NCBI GenBank assembly: GCA_036743375.1
Contig: DAINPP010000011.1
Location: 1-64,000 of the forward strand
Direction of reading: 5' to 3'
Source of the DNA: DAINPP01 sp036743375
GTDB taxonomy: Bacteria; Thermotogota; Thermotogae; MWEM01
Length of the DNA stretch: 64,000 bases
Numbering within the stretch: the first letter of the stretch is position 1; each line of letters opens with the position of its first letter. A program made the translations under genes and the position numbers. Positions 8,770 through 16,545 of the stretch are shown here, piece after piece. Below the pieces are notes generated by a model, which saw only the letters and a list, made by a program, of their open reading frames with translations, did no database searches and had not been told where the DNA came from.

Positions 8770-9366
8770 TTATTCAAAGATCATTTTGTTTTTTAAATAA
8801 CGAAAAATGGTATCTGTACATTCTTCAACGGTAGATAAAGCCGTATTCAGATGAATATCAGGATCATCCGGCTTTTCGTAGGGAGCGGATATTCCGGTGA
8901 AATCAGTTATATTACCTTTTCTGGCTAATTTATACAACCCTTTCACATCTCTTTGCTCACAGATTTCAAGGGGACAGTCCACAAAGACTTCAATAAAACG
9001 CCCCGCCTCACATTTTCCCCTCACCTTATTTCTGTCGGTCTTATAAGGGGAGATAAAAGCGACCAGTGTGATCAGTCCGGCGTCTCTGAAGAGTCTCGCT
9101 ATCTCTCCGATCCTTCGGATATTTTCCTTCCTGTCCGCCGGAGAAAAGGAAAGATCGGCATTGATCCCGTGCCGGATGTTGTCGCCATCCAACAGATAGG
9201 TGAAATGCCTGTCCTGAATCAGTCTTTTTTCCAGTTCTGCCGCCACGGTCGATTTGCCTGACCCGGATAATCCGGTAAACCAGATCACACAACCTTTCTG
9301 TCTCATCCGGTTTTCCCTGTCTTCAGAAGTTACTTTTGTCTCCTGCCAGAAGATGTTCTTTTTCAT
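8770..9366 (-). CDS. cysC: Adenylylsulfate kinase
   Basis: Phosphorylates adenosine 5'-phosphosulfate at the 3' position to make PAPS. The 198-residue protein has the P-loop GLSGSGKST, DGDNIRHGI, LSFSPADRKENIRRIGE and AFISPYK, all characteristic of APS kinase. It is full length with an AGGGGGT ribosome site. The upstream PHP protein gene ends nine bases before it. That pairing makes sense because several PHP phosphatases remove the 3' phosphate from PAP, the by-product of PAPS use. No ATP sulfurylase is in the window. Confidence 0.93.
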   Translation of the reverse strand: MKKNIFWQETKVTSEDRENRMRQKGCVIWFTGLSGSGKSTVAAELEKRLIQDRHFTYLLDGDNIRHGINADLSFSPADRKENIRRIGEIARLFRDAGLITLVAFISPYKTDRNKVRGKCEAGRFIEVFVDCPLEICEQRDVKGLYKLARKGNITDFTGISAPYEKPDDPDIHLNTALSTVEECTDTIFRYLKNKMIFE

Positions 9367-9375
9367 TTTTACCCC

Positions 9376-10209
9376 CTAAAGTCTCAGCCTTTTTTCCGTT
9401 GCAAATCTCAGGAATGTCTCGATTTCAGAGGCTTCTACATCCATACCGAGTGTCAGGTCCGGCTTGATGGAACCGTGAAAGTCAGAACCGGCTGTTTTCA
9501 TCAGAGAGTATTTCTCCGCGAGGTCGGCATATTTTTGGGTCATTGGTGGGGTATGCCCGCTGTAAAAGACCTCTATACCCTGCAGTCCGTAAGAACAGAG
9601 CTGTTTCAGAAGTGTCTCGAGTGATTCATCATTCAGCTTCGTCTGGTACGGATGCGCCATCACGGCTATCCCGCCTGCCTCTGATATCTTTTCTATGGCC
9701 CTTCTCGGATCAAATCTCTTTTTATCGACATAGAACGGTGCACCTTTTTTTAAATATCTCTCAAAGGCCTCCTGAAAGGTCCGGATATATCCCTTCTTCA
9801 GCATTAAACTGGCAAAATGCGGTCTGCCGATCAGATCTCCTCCCGCTTCCTCCGTCAGTTCCTCCATCGTTATATCGAATCCGTGTTGTCTCATGCGTTC
9901 GAGGATCAAATAATTTCTGTTTTTCCGGTAATCCTGCAGTTCTTCAAGATCCTTTTTCAGCGATTCGTCATTCCTGTCAAAACCGTAACCGAGAATATGC
10001 AGCGTAGAGGGATATTCCGCGCTGATTTCTACACCGGTTATAAAATTGATGGCATCGGGAATCGCTGTTAAGCTGTTAACGCCATCTATCGTATCATGAT
10101 CGGAGAGGGCAAAATAGCTTATTCCCTTTCTTTCTGCTTCCTTCAGAATCTCTTTGGGTGTCATCGTTCCGTCCGAAGCCGTCGTATGTGTGTGAAAATC
10201 TATTTTCAT
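9376..10209 (-). CDS. PHP-domain phosphoesterase, likely 3',5'-nucleoside bisphosphate phosphatase
   Basis: A 277-residue protein of the YciV/RNase AM-like group. Metal-binding residues are visible in order: DFHTHTTASDGT, SDHDTIDG, a conserved Glu in GVEIS, RPHFA, MAHPYQ and GSDFHG. The family hydrolyses 3',5'-bisphosphonucleotides or trims short RNA 5' ends. The adjacent APS kinase gene favours clearing PAP made during sulfate activation, which is an inference from context. The start has AGGAGGT. It is first in the operon, and the terminator behind it (10256-10290) belongs to the preceding small gene. Confidence 0.88.
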   Translation of the reverse strand: MKIDFHTHTTASDGTMTPKEILKEAERKGISYFALSDHDTIDGVNSLTAIPDAINFITGVEISAEYPSTLHILGYGFDRNDESLKKDLEELQDYRKNRNYLILERMRQHGFDITMEELTEEAGGDLIGRPHFASLMLKKGYIRTFQEAFERYLKKGAPFYVDKKRFDPRRAIEKISEAGGIAVMAHPYQTKLNDESLETLLKQLCSYGLQGIEVFYSGHTPPMTQKYADLAEKYSLMKTAGSDFHGSIKPDLTLGMDVEASEIETFLRFATEKRLRL

Positions 10210-10255
10210 GATGAAGACCTCCTTTTCTCTATCCTATCAGTATATCGATTGAGAA

Positions 10256-10290
10256 ATAAAAAAGCAATCCTTTAAAAGGATTGCTTTTTC
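10256..10290 (-). terminator. Rho-independent terminator
   Basis: AAAGCAATCCTTT and AAAGGATTGCTTT form a long stem with almost no loop. It is followed on the minus strand by a T-run (plus-strand AAATAAAAAA), 15 bases after the stop of the 88-residue gene. Confidence 0.8.
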
Positions 10291-10304
10291 TGAGTGAAGA
10301 TCTC

Positions 10305-10571
10305 TTAATTCAGATCTTCATAATAATCCCTGTAATATTCCGGTTGAGAATCCCAGAAATTGATGAGGACCTCTTTGATAATCTCTTCTCTGACGGGTAA
10401 TCTTTCCGATACGGTACAATAGGTTATCCGATTCTCTTCTCCTGAATAATGGCACGACACACCGTTCTTTTGATCCGCGAGAAAGGTGTAGTCGGTGTCT
10501 TTGTGATTGATACCTCTTTTTGACCGTTTAATCTCATCGACTCTCTGATTTATATAATGATTATTATTCAT
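10305..10571 (-). CDS. Small hypothetical protein
   Basis: An 88-residue, charged, soluble protein without signal peptide or membrane segment (MNNNHYINQRVDEIKRSK...). It has two Cys (VSCHY, TYCTV) and a very acidic, Tyr-rich end (PEYYRDYYEDLN). The start is well supported by CAGGAGGT. It has its own terminator downstream and is 73 bases from the histidine kinase stop on the same strand. I do not recognise the family. Confidence 0.65.
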   Translation of the reverse strand: MNNNHYINQRVDEIKRSKRGINHKDTDYTFLADQKNGVSCHYSGEENRITYCTVSERLPVREEIIKEVLINFWDSQPEYYRDYYEDLN

Positions 10572-10644
10572 AGCTCTACCTCCTGTAATTTTATATAACT
10601 AACTTCATTATACAGGACGATATCTGCGGTAAATTATTTCCTTT

Positions 10645-11997
10645 TCATACGGGTATCTTTACGATAAAGGTGGTTCCGCTGCCCGGTTCACTCTCTACTT
10701 CTATCTTAATTCCCAGCCTTTTGGCATATTCATCCGCTATAGAGAGCCCCATTCCGGAACCTCTCGAATCGTGTCTGCTTTTATCGGCTTTAAAGAACCT
10801 GTCAAATATCTTTTTTCTGTCCTCTTCGGCGATTCCAGGACCTTTGTCCTCTATCTCGACACTCATGGAATACACGCCTTTTTTGATCCGGATATCCACA
10901 AAAGACCCTTCGGGAGAGAATTTTATCGCGTTGTCGAGGATGTTTCCGAGTATGGATCTCAGGGCATTCCGGTTCGTTTTTATCTCCCTGTTGGTAAAGA
11001 CCTTGTGTCTGATGGAGACCCTGTGCTTGTCCGCGTAGGATGTGTATTCTTCAACGAGTGAAATCATGAACTGCTGAAGGTCTATCTTTTCATTCACCTT
11101 GTCGTTGTCAACGATGTTCTGGGCACGTGCAAGCTGCAGTAGCTGCCTGACGAGATTATCCATTCTCTCTGTCGCCTTGTCTATCGTCTGCACCTTTTTT
11201 ACCACCGTCTCATCCATCTTATCGGTCTTCGCCATCAGCATGCCCGTGCTCATCTTGATGATGGCCAGCGGTGTCTTGAGTTCATGTGAGGCATCGAAGG
11301 AAAATCGTCTGAGCAGGTTATAATTTTCTCTCACGGGTTTTAAAACGATACCGGCGAGGATATATCCGAGAATCCATGCGAACAGTGGGAAAATGGCTGT
11401 GAAGAGGATGACGCCGTTTCTGAAGGCATCTTTTTCATCGATAGCCTTCTGTATATCGAGTCCCACCCTCACGGTAATGTTTGAGAATGCTGGAAATCTG
11501 TTTTTTATCACGATGGTATAGGTCCTGAATGAACGGATATTTCCCTCATCATCCGAAAAACGAATGGTATGAAACTTTTTATCGTGTTCGGGATCGGGTT
11601 TCATTTCTGTCTCTATTTTTAGATTCATATTTTCAGGGATTTGTTCTCCAAGAGCCATCTTTAAATTTCCATTGGTATCATAGACCTGTATAAACTGGCC
11701 TTTTTCGAAGAAAAATTGAGGAATATCCCCTTCATCTTCAGGTATTCGGAATCTGTCAACGGCTGTCTGAGAAAGGTTTGTCATTTCTATCAGCCGGTTG
11801 TCTATCCGGTTGAATAAGGTCGATTCCTGAAATCTGATGATGATGAGTGAGAAGAACAGGACGACGCAGAAGATGGCGATCGTAAAGAGAAAAGACCAGT
11901 TGAGTCTTGCCTTTTTTAACGCCTTTGGGTATTCCTGTGAGAATTCATCTTTCTGTTCTGTTTCCTTTTCCTTCCTCTTCAACTTAATCAATGACAT
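10645..11997 (-). CDS. Membrane sensor histidine kinase (OmpR-type partner)
   Basis: A 450-residue kinase. A membrane helix near residues 35-52 is followed by an extracytoplasmic sensor region to about 190, a second helix (GVILFTAIFPLFAWILGYILAG) near 195-217, and then HisKA with SFDASHELKTP (phospho-acceptor about His238). The ATPase domain has NILDNAIKFS, DKGPGI and GSGMGLSI. No HAMP domain is obvious. It overlaps the response regulator gene by 14 bases and is translated with it. The secreted protein encoded just upstream of the pair is a candidate modulator of its sensor region. Confidence 0.93.
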   Translation of the reverse strand: MSLIKLKRKEKETEQKDEFSQEYPKALKKARLNWSFLFTIAIFCVVLFFSLIIIRFQESTLFNRIDNRLIEMTNLSQTAVDRFRIPEDEGDIPQFFFEKGQFIQVYDTNGNLKMALGEQIPENMNLKIETEMKPDPEHDKKFHTIRFSDDEGNIRSFRTYTIVIKNRFPAFSNITVRVGLDIQKAIDEKDAFRNGVILFTAIFPLFAWILGYILAGIVLKPVRENYNLLRRFSFDASHELKTPLAIIKMSTGMLMAKTDKMDETVVKKVQTIDKATERMDNLVRQLLQLARAQNIVDNDKVNEKIDLQQFMISLVEEYTSYADKHRVSIRHKVFTNREIKTNRNALRSILGNILDNAIKFSPEGSFVDIRIKKGVYSMSVEIEDKGPGIAEEDRKKIFDRFFKADKSRHDSRGSGMGLSIADEYAKRLGIKIEVESEPGSGTTFIVKIPV

Positions 11998-12652
11998 AGC
12001 CTCGTCCTCTGATCGTCTTCAGCATGTCCCCCGTGCCGTCTCCGATCTTTTTCCGGATATTTTTTATATGTGTCCGCAGGACATCCGACCAGAATTCCTC
12101 CTCCTCTGCCCAGAGATGTTCCTGAAGTGCTTCCTTGGTGACGATTTCTCCCCTGTGCAGCAGGAGATATTCGAAAATACTGTACTCTTTTGGGGTGAAG
12201 CTGATCAGACAGTCTTTATCTTTTACCATTTGTGATGTCATATCCAGGGTGATCTCTCCGAGTTTGAGTTTATCGCTCTTTTCCGATGAGATAGTCGATC
12301 TTCTGATGGCGGATTGAACTCTTGCGACAAGTTCCCTCGGATCACAGGGTTTGGGGATATAGTCATCGGCTCCGTGATTGAGACCCTTGACCTTGTCTTC
12401 CACCTCTCCAAGTGCCGTAAGCATAAGGATTGGTGTGTGAATCTCCTTTTCTCTTACCGACTGAAGAATTTCCCAGCCGTTTTTTCCCGGGAGCATGATA
12501 TCGAGGATTATGGCGTCAAATTCATAATCCGTGGCATAATATTCCCCTTCTTCTCCGTCATTGCATACGGTTACTTTATAGTCAATCTCTTCAAAGAGTT
12601 CTTTCATGAGATCTGCAAGATCATATTCATCTTCAACGATAAGCAGTTTCAT
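11984..12652 (-). CDS. OmpR/PhoB-family response regulator
   Basis: A 222-residue regulator with receiver and winged-helix domains. The receiver has acidic VEDE near the N-terminus, phospho-acceptor Asp51 in IILDIMLPGKNG, MLTALGE and the conserved Lys in IPKP. The C-terminal domain has SFTPKEYSIFEYLLLHRGEIVTKE and the ending RTHIKNIRKKI...TIRGRGYVI, typical of this family. ATG 12652 has GGAGG at eight-base spacing. An upstream GTG at 12661 overlaps that site and is unlikely. It probably binds the paired GTGAAG repeats at 13614-13630. Confidence 0.94.
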   Translation of the reverse strand: MKLLIVEDEYDLADLMKELFEEIDYKVTVCNDGEEGEYYATDYEFDAIILDIMLPGKNGWEILQSVREKEIHTPILMLTALGEVEDKVKGLNHGADDYIPKPCDPRELVARVQSAIRRSTISSEKSDKLKLGEITLDMTSQMVKDKDCLISFTPKEYSIFEYLLLHRGEIVTKEALQEHLWAEEEEFWSDVLRTHIKNIRKKIGDGTGDMLKTIRGRGYVID

Positions 12653-12675
12653 GTCTTCCACCTCCGGTTTTGATT

Positions 12676-12704
12676 AAAAAAACCTTCCCCCCATGGGGGG
12701 AAGG
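12676..12704 (-). terminator. Terminator or attenuator before the response regulator gene
   Basis: A ten-base perfect stem (CCTTCCCCCC with GGGGGGAAGG, loop AT) is followed on the minus strand by seven T. It ends the secreted protein transcript. It also lies downstream of a possible promoter (12722-12730), so it may sit in the leader of the two-component operon and limit read-through into it. Confidence 0.85.
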
Positions 12705-12721
12705 AGCCTTTCTGTGTCTCT

Positions 12722-12730
12722 ATTTTACCA
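12722..12730 (-). promoter_or_regulatory. Candidate extended -10 for the two-component operon
   Basis: On the minus strand TGG precedes TAAAAT (12727 to 12722), an extended -10 form, between the secreted protein gene and the response regulator gene. No convincing -35 is seen. Confidence 0.3.
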
Positions 12731-12770
12731 TTGTTCAGAAGGATGCTATGAAAAAAGTCTGTTGTCGTCT

Positions 12771-13535
12771 TTACTCCGTAAGTCCTGCCGCATAGTCCTT
12801 GACAATTTCAAGATTGTCTTCGTTGAGAAGTGCGCCGAAGAACATCGTTGATGCGTTCCTGTTTCCAGTGGTCTGTCTTACCGTCTGCATTGAATTTCCA
12901 ACGCCTCTCTGCAGGTTTCCTGCAAACTGCTGAGCTCTTTCCTGCATTGCTTCAGGAAGCTGTTGGAATCTCTCACTGCTCATGATGACATCCTTGACGT
13001 TGTTCTTGATCGTTTCTGCTGTCTGTCCGTTTCGTCCCTGTACCTCGGAATCTGTCATCTTGCCGGCAAAATCTCTGCCCTGTTTCATCCCATTCATTGC
13101 CGTCTGCATGGCATACTGCATCATCTTTTCCTGTTGTTCAACCGTGATAAGTCCCTTAACGGTCGTTGTAAACTCATCCTTGATCGTGGCAAGTTCCTGT
13201 GCCTTTTCAACTGCCGTATCATGTGCTTCTGCCGCCTTTTCGCTGTCCCCGGCCTTTGCAAGTTCGACTGCATCTGCGAGATCCTCTGCAACGTCTTCTT
13301 CAAGCTTTGCGATATCGGCCTGTGTTTCCTCAACCGCTGCGATGATCTCTTCAAGCTGTGCCTTTGTAAATCCCGTGTAATTCAACAGGGAAACTAACTG
13401 ATATTCCTTTTCAAGCTGAACGATTTCCTGTGCATCCGCTGTGAGTTGTCCTTTAGAATCAAGTCCAAACCCTCCTGCGAATGTCATCAAAGATACTGCC
13501 GTCATTAATAATACTGCGATAATTGTCTTTTTCAT
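12771..13535 (-). CDS. Secreted helical protein, possible CpxP/Spy-like partner of the two-component system
   Basis: A 254-residue protein with an N-terminal signal peptide (MKKTIIAVLLMTAVSLMTFAGG) and a mostly helical, Lys/Glu/Ala-rich mature part. This has coiled-coil character between about residues 45 and 135. The pattern (LTADAQ..., repeated Met/Gln in MMQYAMQTAMNGMKQ) recalls CpxP/Spy/LTXXQ-type periplasmic proteins, but the canonical LTxxQ pair is not clear. Start ATG 13535 lies seven bases after GGAGG; ATG 13538 is also possible. A direct-repeat regulator box overlaps its promoter, and the OmpR-type system follows. This is a layout like cpxP-cpxRA. Confidence 0.7.
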   Translation of the reverse strand: MKKTIIAVLLMTAVSLMTFAGGFGLDSKGQLTADAQEIVQLEKEYQLVSLLNYTGFTKAQLEEIIAAVEETQADIAKLEEDVAEDLADAVELAKAGDSEKAAEAHDTAVEKAQELATIKDEFTTTVKGLITVEQQEKMMQYAMQTAMNGMKQGRDFAGKMTDSEVQGRNGQTAETIKNNVKDVIMSSERFQQLPEAMQERAQQFAGNLQRGVGNSMQTVRQTTGNRNASTMFFGALLNEDNLEIVKDYAAGLTE

Positions 13536-13596
13536 CATTACACCTCCGTAAGTTTTTTTATTGTTTCCAAGACTCATTTCCTGACTCTACGACTTT

Positions 13597-13630
13597 ATTC
13601 TACAAAACGGAGTGTGAAGAAAACGTGAAG
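13597..13630 (-). promoter_or_regulatory. Promoter with paired GTGAAG regulator box
   Basis: A minus-strand -10 TAGAAT is at 13597-13602. GTGAAG occurs at 13614-13619 and 13625-13630, separated by five bases (11-base period), so the repeat overlaps the -35 position. OmpR/PhoB/CpxR-type regulators bind such one-turn direct repeats, and activators of the class sit over -35. The adjacent response regulator is the obvious candidate. Confidence 0.55.
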
Positions 13631-13694
13631 CAGATAAAACACAATTGTGATATAACAGTTTATAAAAAAATAACTTGGCTTTTGTTGAAAAACC

Positions 13695-13721
13695 AAAAAA
13701 AGTCCCCGCTTGGCGGGGATT
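13695..13721 (-). terminator. Terminator ending the poly-gamma-glutamate island
   Basis: TCCCCGC (13703-13709) pairs with GCGGGGA (13713-13719), loop TTG. On the minus strand it is followed by seven T. It lies about 70 bases after the stop of the 57-residue membrane protein gene. Confidence 0.85.
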
Positions 13722-13789
13722 TAATATAAAGCGCATTGTTTTTTAACGAGTCTGTTTCCTTTTGAGGAAATCATAGAACATGAAAAGAC

Positions 13790-13963
13790 TCACTTTATTC
13801 TGAATATCCTGAGGATCATGGGGATAACGATCATACCTATCATGATGTATTCCCATATCCGGTCGATCCGCTTCACCTCTTTTGACTTTTCAGTGTTCTT
13901 CCAGGCAAGATAAAAGAAGATTCCCGCCATAAACACGGTGATTAATAGATATACGAACATCAT
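13790..13963 (-). CDS. Small membrane protein after the TRAP permease (copy a)
   Basis: A 57-residue protein, short enough to be missed by gene callers. It has a first membrane helix (MMFVYLLITVFMAGIFFYLAW), a charged middle (KNTEKSKEVKRIDRIW) and a second helix ending MILRIFRIK. Its ATG overlaps the stop of the TRAP permease gene as ATGA, which implies translational coupling. A similar 50-residue protein (23513-23665) follows the other TRAP permease gene and ends in LLRLLRIK. The pair suggests a small accessory subunit. It is much shorter than a DctQ subunit (about 160 residues). Confidence 0.75.
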   Translation of the reverse strand: MMFVYLLITVFMAGIFFYLAWKNTEKSKEVKRIDRIWEYIMIGMIVIPMILRIFRIK

Positions 13964-15306
13964 ACGGAATCACCCCTCAGACTGTATCTCTTTTTATCGA
14001 TGACTATCAATACGATGGCAAACAGAATGATAATGGCGAAAAACACGGGATAAAAGAGATTTGAATTGACAATTCCCGCAAAGTATTTTGAATAATAAAG
14101 CGTCAGTGTTCCAAAAAGCATCGTGAGGAAAAAGGACGGCAGCGCACGGAGCCAGACATTGAAATAATTCTTTTCCCCGACAACATGTGCGGCAAAGATT
14201 CCCGCCAGTGCCGTCGGAGGAACCATGTCTCCGAGTCCGGCAAGCAATGACAGTGAGGCACAGACCATGATATCGTTATTTCCGAGAAAGGCCAGCAGGA
14301 ACGGTACACCGAGAACGGAGGCCGAACCGTATGAGGATACGGCTCCGAAGAGTGGAATGCCGAATGCGATGCCGAGGATGAGGATGATATCCGGTAAGCC
14401 GTTCAGGAAATCAACGATTACCCCGCGTGTTCCATTTAAAGTCATGATTTGAATGAACATGCCGACTCCGATGAGGATTGACAAGATGTTGATGGATTCC
14501 TTCAGGGCCTTTACGGAAACTTTGATAAAATTCTCTCTGCTCGTCAGTGTGGCGATAAGGGCACAGAGCATGAACACAAGCGGGAGTCCGAGTGAAACGG
14601 AGGAGGTGTTTTCGAGGATCATCAAGGCGATAAAGATGACGATCGGCAGATAGAGCATCCACTTTGTCCCGAAGGGCTCCGGATTTTTAAGCGTGGTATC
14701 ATCGATGGCCTTCACCTCTTTAACTCCGATCATCAGAGCGGTGATAATTGCCAGTGGAAAAGTCAGGAACAGCAATGGTGCGGTGAACCCTATAAAGGGC
14801 ATGTCTACTCCCTGTCCGATCAGCATGGCCGGAATATTAATAGGAGGTGCAATCATCCCAAATATGGCGGACATGGCGATCAATGCTCCGGCCTTTTTTT
14901 TATTGAGACCAAGATCCTTCAGTACCGGGAATGCGATGGCTCCGGTCGTGAGAACGGCAGCTGAGGATGAACCGGTTATCATTCCCGCACTCATGATAAA
15001 TAACGTCATGATGATGAGCAGGAAGAGCGGGTTTCTCTTGAACCGATGCGTAATCCTGACGGCAAAATCTTCAAGCAGACCGGAAGCCTTGATAGATTCC
15101 ATGAAGATCATGGCGGATGCGATGATGAGAATCGCATCAAGGTATCCGAATGATCCCTCCACAAGGTGTCTGAGCGGGAAAAAGTGTCCCGAAGCGATGG
15201 CACCGCATAGGGCTGAGAACATCAGGGATACGGATATCGGTATCTTGATCGCCGCGAAAAATATAAAACTGAAAAGCATGATAAAAAAGTACAAGGATTC
15301 AGGCAT
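13960..15306 (-). CDS. TRAP-type transporter large permease (DctM-like, copy a)
   Basis: A 448-residue, highly hydrophobic protein with about 12 membrane helices and DctM/ion-transporter superfamily features. These include the repeated inverted hairpin region AGMITGSSSAAVLTTGAIAFP and the matching second-half region LFGAVSSYGSASVLGVP...GLGDMVPPTALAG. In ordinary TRAP systems this subunit carries dicarboxylates or amino acids with sodium, delivered by a binding protein (DctP). No DctP and no ordinary DctQ are in the window. The context of glutamyl hydrolases suggests uptake of glutamate or short gamma-glutamyl peptides. The start has AAGGGG at eight bases. Confidence 0.8.
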   Translation of the reverse strand: MPESLYFFIMLFSFIFFAAIKIPISVSLMFSALCGAIASGHFFPLRHLVEGSFGYLDAILIIASAMIFMESIKASGLLEDFAVRITHRFKRNPLFLLIIMTLFIMSAGMITGSSSAAVLTTGAIAFPVLKDLGLNKKKAGALIAMSAIFGMIAPPINIPAMLIGQGVDMPFIGFTAPLLFLTFPLAIITALMIGVKEVKAIDDTTLKNPEPFGTKWMLYLPIVIFIALMILENTSSVSLGLPLVFMLCALIATLTSRENFIKVSVKALKESINILSILIGVGMFIQIMTLNGTRGVIVDFLNGLPDIILILGIAFGIPLFGAVSSYGSASVLGVPFLLAFLGNNDIMVCASLSLLAGLGDMVPPTALAGIFAAHVVGEKNYFNVWLRALPSFFLTMLFGTLTLYYSKYFAGIVNSNLFYPVFFAIIILFAIVLIVIDKKRYSLRGDSV

Positions 15307-15341
15307 AAATCACACCCCTTAAATTCTGATCATTTTGCAGT

Positions 15342-15378
15342 ACCAGTCATAGAAATTCTTTGAATTTCTATGACTGGT
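15342..15378 (-). repeat. Intercistronic 17-base-pair perfect hairpin
   Basis: ACCAGTCATAGAAATTC (15342-15358) and its exact inverse (15362-15378) flank a TTT loop, between the M14-like gene and TRAP permease a. There is no T-run on the minus strand, so it is more likely an RNA stability or processing element than a full terminator. Confidence 0.7.
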
Positions 15379-15389
15379 TACTACACTTA

Positions 15390-16454
15390 TTAATTCAAAT
15401 AATTTCCAAGACCGTTTTCCATGAGTTCATCATGTGTTGGAAGGTTTTCTATCATAATTTGCTTATCGCTGAACATATTCCAGGTTTCACACAGATCGTT
15501 TATCAGGTTCAGATGCATGCCGACTCTGTGTTCTATAGGAAATTCCGGATCGGTGATGACATCTTTTTGTTCCGGATTTCTATCCTGTCCCGGATTTGGT
15601 GATTCCGAAAGGAAAGAGATACAATCGGTATTATCCCCTATTTCCCTGTGACTGAGGCCTCTGTAATCCACATTAGATTCCTCAAGTTTCATCGGGATGC
15701 CGTTGTCTTCCATCATCATAACGGTGAAGGCCCCCATTTCCAGCCCTCTTGTGTGACAGACAAGCATATAGGCCAGTCTTCCGCCGTAATAGTCTGTTCC
15801 ATCTGCCATTTTAACTACCCTCGGAGTATCACTTTCATGCATATCCAGATTGAAATCAACGTTCTCCTGTTTGATCAGCTGAATGATGGCGTAGGCCAGC
15901 TGCTGTGTTCCATTGCCGTCCGCTTTTCCAGGATAGTTTCTGTTAAGATTTCTGGCTTCTGCCCCCTCTTCGAGTTCCATACCTGAAGGATAATGAACGA
16001 ATACCTCGGGATCCGCTTCACCCTGATCAACCGGATCCGTCCTTCTGTCACCGTAAACGATGAATCGTGGTCCGCTCTTTGAATCTATCCGTATCAAACG
16101 TTCCTGATCGGTTGAGGTATCGTTTACCGAAGCAGCACTTCTGTTGGTAAAGGGGATGACGATGACTCTACCGACTTTTACAACGGCGTTTTCTATGAAG
16201 GTAACGGCACTCATGGAGGCTCCGATTTCTCTTGCATGTGTACCACCCATCAGTAGAAAGGTCGCCCCTTCCTCTTCCCCTTCCATAATGTACAGGGGAG
16301 TGTCCAGATTTGTTCCCCTTAACGGTTCAAAATAATCGGAAAGCCATCCGGTTTCCGTGACGCCGTATCCCGGACGGATATCCGGATAGAAATAGGCCCC
16401 GAACAGGAGGGTTGAGATACAGATAATGGTTATGATTAATGATATTTTTTTCAT
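15390..16454 (-). CDS. Secreted M14-like zinc amidohydrolase (succinylglutamate desuccinylase/aspartoacylase fold, copy a)
   Basis: A 354-residue exported protein with N-terminal membrane/signal segment (MKKISLIITIICISTLLFGAYF). Zinc ligands fit GGTHAREIG (HxxE) and LDMHES (His). NLNRNYPGK is a substrate-binding Asn-Arg motif, and Glu in SESPNPG is a candidate catalytic base. Related enzymes cleave C-terminal or N-acyl glutamate/aspartate bonds, and phage gamma-PGA hydrolases share this fold. Two paralogues (18978-20105 and 22350-23501) lie in the same island. Likely role: cutting gamma-glutamyl chains or peptides outside the cytoplasm. Start is set by CCGGGGGT upstream. Confidence 0.78.
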   Translation of the reverse strand: MKKISLIITIICISTLLFGAYFYPDIRPGYGVTETGWLSDYFEPLRGTNLDTPLYIMEGEEEGATFLLMGGTHAREIGASMSAVTFIENAVVKVGRVIVIPFTNRSAASVNDTSTDQERLIRIDSKSGPRFIVYGDRRTDPVDQGEADPEVFVHYPSGMELEEGAEARNLNRNYPGKADGNGTQQLAYAIIQLIKQENVDFNLDMHESDTPRVVKMADGTDYYGGRLAYMLVCHTRGLEMGAFTVMMMEDNGIPMKLEESNVDYRGLSHREIGDNTDCISFLSESPNPGQDRNPEQKDVITDPEFPIEHRVGMHLNLINDLCETWNMFSDKQIMIENLPTHDELMENGLGNYLN

Positions 16455-16505
16455 ATTAGTTTACCCCCGGATTATTTGGTGTATTGACAGAGATTTTTTG
16501 TTAAG

Positions 16506-16531
16506 AAGGGCAGGATGCCTCTCCTGCCCTT
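16506..16531 (-). repeat. Intercistronic hairpin
   Basis: AAGGGCAGGA and TCCTGCCCTT form a ten-base stem with a six-base loop, between the DUF6305-like gene and the M14-like gene. The following minus-strand bases (CTTAAC) give only a weak T-tract, so termination may be partial. Confidence 0.6.
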
Positions 16532-16545
16532 TACTGGGTTACCCA

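Noticed and set aside
9543..10007. 154-codon plus-strand frame opposite the PHP protein gene
   Set aside because: Shadow of a well-supported gene, with no ribosome site and low-complexity Ser/Pro/Arg composition. The same applies to long opposite-strand frames at 14693-15322, 23801-24343, 35894-36739, 47642-48247 and 57688-58413.
13960..15306. TRAP permease a as a standard tripartite TRAP system with DctQ from the 57-residue gene
   Set aside because: A DctQ subunit has about four helices and roughly 160 residues. The small protein has two helices and 57 residues, so it is not called DctQ.
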